Below are positions 6,302 to 7,875 of a stretch of 7,875 bases of DNA, one piece after another. The translations under genes were made by a program, and so were the position numbers. This DNA is from Betaproteobacteria bacterium RIFCSPLOWO2_02_FULL_68_150. GTDB lineage: Bacteria; Pseudomonadota; Gammaproteobacteria; Burkholderiales; SG8-39. The first letter of the stretch is position 1. Every line of letters starts with the position of its first letter. The notes under the pieces were generated by a model. The model ran no database searches. It saw nothing but the letters and a program-made list of their open reading frames with translations, and had not been told where the DNA came from. The stretch is taken from positions 1 through 7,875 of the forward strand of contig MERE01000133.1 in NCBI GenBank assembly GCA_001771975.1, given 5' to 3'.

Positions 6302-7072
6302 TCAATCTGAATCCGCGCCGCGGCGGCGCTCCGGGCCGAAGAAATTCTGGATGAAGCGGTGATCCAGCTTGCGCACCGCGGCGATGCTGTCGCAGGCGAT
6401 TATATGCTGCTCGGCGAGCACGGCGACGCGGTCGCTGAGCTCGTACAGCGGATGCAGGTCGTGCGTTACCATCACCACCGCGAAGCGCTGCTCGGCACGC
6501 AGCCGCTTGACCAGGCCGACGAAACGCGCCGTGCGGTCCGGATCGAGCCCCGCGGTCGGCTCGTCGAGCACCAGCAGCTCCGGCGACAGCGCGAGCGCGC
6601 GCGCCAGCGCCACCCGCTTCACCATGCCGCCCGACAGGCTCGCCGGCAGCAGCGCGCCGTGCGAGGGGTCGAGCTCGACCTGCGCCAGTTTCGCGTGGAC
6701 GATGGCGCGGATTTCGTTCTCGCTCAGGCCGCCGCGCTCGCGCAACGGGAACGCGACGTTGTCGTAGACGCTGAGCGCCGAGTAGAGCGCCCCGTTCTGG
6801 AACAGCATGCCCATGCGGCGGCGCGCGTCGCGCACCCGCTTCCACTTCGGATCAGTCCACGACACGCCGAAGACGCGCACCGTCCCGGCGTGCGGCTGTT
6901 TCAGGCCGAGCATCACGCGCAGCAGCTGCGACTTGCCGCTGCCCGAGCCGCCCACCAGCGCGAGCACCTCGTCGCGCCGCACCGCGAGATTCAGGTCGCG
7001 GTGCAGCACCAGCCCCGCCCCTACCGTGTTGACGAGGGCCTCGATCTCGATGACGTGAGCGTTATCCGACAT
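6302..7072 (-). CDS. ABC transporter ATP-binding protein (MlaF-like)
   Basis: This cytoplasmic ATPase energises lipid movement through the MlaE-type permease encoded just before it. All nucleotide-binding motifs are present in 256 residues: Walker A GGSGSGKS (41-48), Q-loop Gln at 92 in MLFQNGALYSALSVYDNVAF, signature LSGGM (146-150) followed by VKRVALARAL, Walker B LLVLDE (166-171) with PTAGLDP, and the H-loop histidine 204 in MVTHD. The LFQ-x-GALY/F segment and FPLRE are characteristic of the MlaF branch. Walker A ends in Ser-Gln rather than the usual Ser-Thr or Thr-Thr; the catalytic Lys and Ser are intact, so activity is expected. The gene starts at ATG 7072 and overlaps the permease stop by 11 bases, pointing to coupled translation. 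Confidence 0.95.
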   Translation of the reverse strand: MSDNAHVIEIEALVNTVGAGLVLHRDLNLAVRRDEVLALVGGSGSGKSQLLRVMLGLKQPHAGTVRVFGVSWTDPKWKRVRDARRRMGMLFQNGALYSALSVYDNVAFPLRERGGLSENEIRAIVHAKLAQVELDPSHGALLPASLSGGMVKRVALARALALSPELLVLDEPTAGLDPDRTARFVGLVKRLRAEQRFAVVMVTHDLHPLYELSDRVAVLAEQHIIACDSIAAVRKLDHRFIQNFFGPERRRGADSD

Positions 7073-7875
7073 TGCGCAGCAGGATCGCGAACACGGCGTC
7101 GAGCACGATCACGGTGGTGATCGCCGCCACCACCGAGCGCGTGACGCCCGCGGCGAGGCTCTCGGTATTCGGCAGCACGCGCAGCCCGAAGTGGCAGGCG
7201 ACGAACGCGACCGCGAAACCGAACACCGCGGACTTGCCGATGCCGATCCAGAAATTCACCACCTCGACCGCGCGCGGCAGCGCCTCGAGGAAGGCCGCCG
7301 GAGCGATGCCGAGCGTGAAGCGCGATACCAGCAGCGCGCCGCCGAGCGCCGCGAGGTCGGTGCAGAAGGTCACCAGCGGCAGCGCCACGGCGAGCGCGAT
7401 CACTTTGGGCAGGATCAGGCGCACGTTGATCGAGACGCCCATCACGGAAAGCGCCTCGATCTCCTCGGTCACGCGCATCACGCCGAGCTGCGCGGTGATC
7501 GCCGAGCCCGAGCGCCCCGCCGCGATGATCGAGGCGAGCATCGGACCGAGCTCGCGCACCACGCCGACGCCGACGATGTTGATCACCAGCAGGTCCGCGC
7601 CGTAGCGCTTGAGCTGCAGCGCGGAGAGATAGGTCAGGACGATCCCTACGAGAAAGCCGACCAGCATCGTCACCGGCAGCGCAGTGACGCCCGAGCGGAA
7701 GATCCCCGCCGAAAGCTCGCGCAGCGGAAAGTCGCGCGGCCGGCGCGTCAGCTCGGCCACGCGGATCGCGAGCAGGCCCAGGCGCACGGTGGCGTCGCGC
7801 AGATGGCGGCCGAATTCCAGTGCCGCTTCGCCGATCGCGACCACCGCCCACCAGGGGTCGAACGGCCGCCGCGGC
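7062..7875 (-). CDS. MlaE-family lipid ABC transporter permease (possibly truncated at its start by the window edge)
   Basis: MlaE-type permeases sit in the inner membrane and carry phospholipid between it and the MCE ring. The hallmark is present: RELGPMLASIIAAGRSGSAI followed by TAQLGVMRVTEEIEALSVMG, the conserved coupling-helix region. Hydrophobic segments lie around it: about 52-74 (VTALPVTMLVGFLVGIVLTY), 145-172, 200-218 and 237-256, counted from a GTG at 7844. From that GTG the protein would be 260 residues, the length of E. coli MlaE. However, the frame stays open to the window edge, reading PRRPFDPWW before the GTG. The real start is therefore uncertain, and an N-terminal extension such as the STAS domain found in many relatives is possible. 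No ribosome-binding site was found before 7844. It is the first gene seen of the operon, followed by the ATPase with an 11-base overlap. Confidence 0.92.
   Translation of the reverse strand, partial: PRRPFDPWWAVVAIGEAALEFGRHLRDATVRLGLLAIRVAELTRRPRDFPLRELSAGIFRSGVTALPVTMLVGFLVGIVLTYLSALQLKRYGADLLVINIVGVGVVRELGPMLASIIAAGRSGSAITAQLGVMRVTEEIEALSVMGVSINVRLILPKVIALAVALPLVTFCTDLAALGGALLVSRFTLGIAPAAFLEALPRAVEVVNFWIGIGKSAVFGFAVAFVACHFGLRVLPNTESLAAGVTRSVVAAITTVIVLDAVFAILLRNVG

Overview
The window is a gene-dense, GC-rich stretch of about 7.9 kb. It looks like a chromosomal segment of a Gram-negative bacterium, most likely a betaproteobacterium of the Burkholderiales type. The evidence is the strong G/C bias at third codon positions, a proteobacterial-type MutS C-terminus, a type V autotransporter esterase, and an Mla-like lipid-transport operon with an outer-membrane lipoprotein. 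The taxon is inferred from protein style, not from a marker search. I see no RNA gene, CRISPR array, insertion sequence or phage gene, and no gene-free stretch longer than about 90 bases.

Layout. (1) Positions 2-1249, plus strand: the C-terminal half of mutS, with clamp, ATPase and beta-clamp-binding motif; the start lies left of the window. (2) 1246-3089, minus: an EstA-like autotransporter with a GDSL/SGNH-hydrolase passenger, convergent with mutS and sharing the four bases CTAG for both stop codons. It appears broken: the signal peptide is in a different frame from the passenger, and the GDSL block with the nucleophilic serine is absent. (3) 3149-4714, minus: a secreted tetratricopeptide-repeat protein of unknown function with a striking histidine-rich central block, preceded by a plausible sigma70 promoter. 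(4) 4805-7875, minus: a four-gene operon, transcribed permease (MlaE-like, cut by the window edge), ATPase (MlaF-like), single-pass MCE protein (MlaD-like), PqiC-type lipoprotein. Spacing is very tight (11-base overlap, 10-base gap, 4-base overlap).

The last four genes together form an inner-membrane ABC importer/exporter module of the MCE class. The permease and ATPase power lipid movement, the MCE protein forms the periplasmic ring, and the lipoprotein is probably the outer-membrane partner. The TPR protein and the autotransporter are also envelope or secreted proteins, but nothing in the sequence ties them to the lipid system. MutS is an unrelated housekeeping gene.

The best lead is the lesion at about 2985-2995 in the autotransporter, which is either recent gene decay, an unusual serine-less variant, or an assembly error. 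Next come the histidine-rich TPR protein and the long helical tail of the MCE protein as a possible envelope-spanning element. I found no convincing previously undescribed multi-gene system.
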